A DNA stretch of 64,000 nt from Trichosphaerium sp. ATCC 40318 (Eukaryota; Discosea; Flabellinia; Trichosidae): assembly GCA_038496445.1 (NCBI GenBank), contig JALMLS010000577.1, positions 744,001 to 808,000 on the forward strand. The letters are read 5' to 3'. Below are positions 61,311 to 64,000 of this stretch, in pieces. A model generated the notes under the pieces. The model was given only the letters and a program-made list of their open reading frames with translations. It was not told the origin of the DNA and did no database searches. Both the position numbers and the translations under genes were made by a program. Position 1 is the first letter of the stretch. Each line of letters opens with the position of its first letter.

Positions 61311-62590
61311 ATGATTAAAGCACTTGCCTATCTATTAACTCTGTTCACTATAGCACAATCAGTTAGTACGTATACAACTTTATCCAAGCTCTTGAGAACC
61401 TCAAAAGCGACAGCATATTAAAAGGAAAATAAACGCGTTAAACCGCTGTCTAGACGTAGGGGATGGTGGTTCCTGTTCTCTTGTATTTATCCGAGGTGAT
61501 GTAGACATTCTAGGAACCTTTCCCGATTTTACAGTGAACGATACAGCCATTGAATACGAACCCAACCTCGCAGCATCTGTACAATACACGTACGTACAAG
61601 ATTGAAGTATATAGATTAATTTATACTTGCGATAGCTTAAACATTGACTCAACGGGCTTTACGTTCATAATGAATGTATCACTAGCTTTGTACAGTCCTA
61701 ACAGTCCACTAGTAATGATCTGTACTATGGACCAACCTGTTGTAACAGGTACAAATAGAAACAGCTGTTTTCATTCAATATTATGGTACTCCTAACCATT
61801 TTGCAAGGGTTTTATCTTCTATCGTCAGAAGTCACAATATCGAACGTGTTATTCACTGCTTCAACATTCAGGTTAACCATTTTACTATATTTGTTACTAA
61901 CTATTCTCATCAAGATTCACATACCCCATCCAAACGACACTCATGGGTGTATACACCAATGAGTTTCTATACACAATACCTCCACCCCCAACAACACAAG
62001 CACCCACAACACTTCCACCACCAACAACTCTACCACCAACTACTTTACCACCAACAACACTACCTCCAACAACGCTATCTCCAACGACGCTACCGCCTAC
62101 TACGCTACCCCCTACCACCCAAACTCCAACAACACAACCTCCAACAACCTTGCCACCAACAACACTATCACCGACTACACCACCACCAACCACACTGCCA
62201 CCAACCACACTGTCGCCAACCACACTGCCGCCAACTACACTGTCACCAACCACATTGCCGCCAACTACACTGTCTCCAACCACACAGTCGCCAACCACAC
62301 TGCCGCCAACTGCACTGCCTCCAACCACACTACCTCCACCAACCACATCAACCCCTACAACTCAAACAACTACACAATCTCCAACACCTCATCCTACAAC
62401 AGCAACACCAGCAAGTTCTCCTCCGGCACTAGTTACTGCAGCTCCAACAACTGCTCCGCTAACCAACACAACAGAACCACCAACACAAGAACCAACTTTA
62501 TCAGCATCACTAAACTCTTCTGCAAAACAATTCACTTTTGCACAACTTCAATTTGTAATTATTTCGCTTGTACTAGTATGTAGCGCATGA
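61311..62590 (+). CDS. GPI-type secreted mucin-like surface protein
   Basis: Signal peptide MIKALAYLLTLFTIAQS (ATG at 61311). Exons encode a small globular part with SCSLVFIRGDVDILGTFPDF, SLALYSPNSPLVMICTMDQ and VYTNEFLYTIPPPP. A Thr/Pro/Leu mucin stalk of LPPTT 15-nt coding repeats follows (about 61978-62370), then Ser/Thr-rich sequence. The end, FTFAQLQFVIISLVLVCSA at 62590, is a hydrophobic C-terminus with no cytoplasmic tail, typical of a GPI-anchor signal. It is the third mucin-like surface protein in the window. No known globular domain is recognised. Confidence 0.75.
61978..62370 (+). repeat. 15-bp coding minisatellite (LPPTT)
   Basis: More than twenty units of form CTN-CCN-CCN-ACN-ACN encode LPPTT or SPTT variants. 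As in the 12-13 kb array, the antisense strand is open as a by-product. No intron interrupts this array. Confidence 0.9.
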
Positions 62591-63198
62591 GTATCAAACA
62601 CATGAGACAATAAAGCAAAAATATTTAAACTAAACCAATGATGGTCAAAAGTGAATTCAAATCAATCAGATTTCAAAATGTTGTGATTGATACCGAATTT
62701 GAGATTGATTGATAGAATATTTATAATTTGGTGCTATACCACTGCCGTTCTTGAAATCACGTTAATAGCATGTAGGGGGTACACAAGCAATTTTTCAAAA
62801 CCCACATTTTTTTTGTTGTCCAGTTGTTGGTGTTTAAAACATTTCGATATTTCTATCAATAAATGAAAGGATTTGTGAAACGTTCTAGAGACTGGTTGTC
62901 TGGAAACATTATGGAGTCCAATCACAGAGTATTGGAGTATCCAAGACTTCTTCAACCCTGCGTTTCCAAAACCGAACAGAAGTGTTGTTCCTCGCTTTGG
63001 TACTCTAAAAGTGGTTGTTGCAATATCGCTCTGTGGTGGGTCTTAAAACATCCTCCAGTTGTAACAATTTCATTACGAACCAGCAACGACACTTCGATGT
63101 CCTAATTTTTTGTTCTCACATACCTTTCAGGAGTGACATATTTAATGTGTAACATTCAATCAAGTCTTAGTTCACAAAACATTTTAATCACAGTTTTT
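62591..63198. other. Intergenic region
   Basis: No gene supported. The 80-codon plus-strand frame at 62863-63105 is probably chance. Confidence 0.45.
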
Positions 63199-64000
63199 TT
63201 ATTTGTTGGAATTCTGGTACATTTGTGGTGTTATCAAGCCGTTTTCTTTGCCTGAAAAGTAACTGGCTAAAGCGCTACTATAATCCCACCTATTATCAGA
63301 AAGACATCCTTGAGCATACTGCATTTTTAAACCTGTCATAAAACATAGTTTTCTGACCATTGCTTCTTTATCGTTCTAATAAATGGAATTATGGCTTTGT
63401 ATGATAATGGTTTTAATTATTTTGAATCAAAAGCGATAAAAAACATGTAGTGTTACAGGTTTAGAGTACTTTGAGGCTTGTACGATAATACATTGGACAA
63501 ATCAAACTTGGAAACACAAAAAAAAAACAATTTGAAGGAAAGAAAGTTTGGCCATTTTTTTGTCATGTGGGTTCTAACAACGCACTGATAAAAATTACAC
63601 TAAATAAACAGATTTCTTTTTGGCAGTAAATAAAAATCCGATGTCAAATACTTACTTGTTGAGGCATGCGTAGACCAAGACCAACAACTGGTTTTTGTGG
63701 CTGCTGTTGTTGATTTGCAAAACCGCTTGTACTAAGTTGATTTGAGAAACCACTACTGCTTAGTATTGGTTGTGATTGTGGCCCGGTAGTAGCTTTTGGC
63801 AAAGGTCCTGGGAAGAGTCAGTAAAAAACGAAAGATGATTTAAAAAGTTTTTTTTGTTTGAATTTTTTTTAATCACCTGAGTAGTCTCTTATTGTTAATT
63901 GATCATTTATAATACTAACAGACCATCCAGATTGTGAAGAACGGCTTCCAGATAAGCATGGCTCGAGTATCAATGTTCTATGAAAACTTCTATTTATACC
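63199..64000 (-). CDS. NXF1/Mex67-type mRNA export factor, partial (C-terminal part)
   Basis: Runs off the right edge. The visible exons give the end of an NTF2-like domain (RSFHRTLILEP, GWSVSIINDQLTIRDYS, about 63880-64000), a Gln/Pro-rich linker (NQQQQPQKPVVG, about 63680) and the TAP-C/UBA-type FG-nucleoporin-binding helix bundle: DKEAMVRKLCFMTGLKM, YAQGCLSDNRWDYSSAL, then a stop at 63199. That combination is diagnostic for NXF/Mex67, which carries mRNPs through the pore. The RNA-binding and LRR parts would lie beyond 64000. Confidence 0.8.

Noticed and set aside
61897-62346. Minus-strand frame of VVGGS-type repeats
   Set aside because: Same reason: antisense of the LPPTT array in a gene with a clear plus-strand signal peptide and GPI signal.

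Overview
This window reads as nuclear DNA of a compact, AT-rich, intron-dense protist. An amoebozoan is the best guess. The reasons are the gene architecture (multi-exon genes of 1-4 kb, introns mostly 28-130 nt beginning GTACG or GTAAG, both strands used) and the gene content: a kinase with a C-terminal SH2 domain (the SHK layout known from Dictyostelium), mucin-like surface proteins, F-box proteins and a MORN-type protein like those of giant viruses of amoebae. No name can be assigned from sequence alone. All gene models were joined by hand from GT-AG boundaries and reading-phase agreement. Exact ends of internal exons are less certain than family assignments.

Layout. 1-11 kb: ARM-like helical repeat protein (partial), a J-domain co-chaperone with a predicted mitochondrial presequence, a beta-propeller-like protein, a BCL7-like chromatin protein and a long ankyrin protein. 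11.4-14.9 kb: a C-type lectin/mucin/transmembrane surface protein, followed by a probably decayed secreted-protein gene. 16-20 kb: a coiled-coil protein with a possible Rho-GTPase-binding segment, a METTL21-type methyltransferase and ribosomal protein L12. 19.9-29 kb is gene-poor. It holds three very small genes, a long near-perfect hairpin, an intronless MORN gene, a GC-rich direct repeat and one copy of a tRNA-related repeat.

29-43.7 kb: a cytochrome P450, an F-box-like protein, a secreted pectinacetylesterase/Notum-type hydrolase, an unusual YqcI/YcgG-like plus CAP-C fusion, a Cys-rich secreted protein, a basic protein, a second mucin/TM surface protein and a poorly resolved plus-strand gene. 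44-56 kb: the SH2 kinase, an F-box/DEP/FAD-oxidoreductase fusion with a tRNA-Ile inside one intron, a palindrome carrying two identical tRNA-Lys genes, a KCTD-like BTB protein, an F-box protein with beta-propeller-like sequence, a secreted protein with acidic repeats and a protein of tandem aromatic repeats. 56-64 kb: a DIS3L2-type exoribonuclease, a second tRNA-related repeat copy, a third mucin-like surface protein (GPI type) and the C-terminal half of an NXF1/Mex67 mRNA exporter.

Functions are mixed (RNA metabolism, signalling, protein turnover, cell surface) and I see no operon-like pathway cluster. The strongest unusual items are the two domain fusions (46.7-49.4 kb and 35.3-37.3 kb), the tRNA whose 5' end overlaps a splice donor, the hairpin at 27 kb, the tRNA palindrome, the repeat-derived introns in the lectin/mucin gene, and the genome-wide excess of CACGTG.
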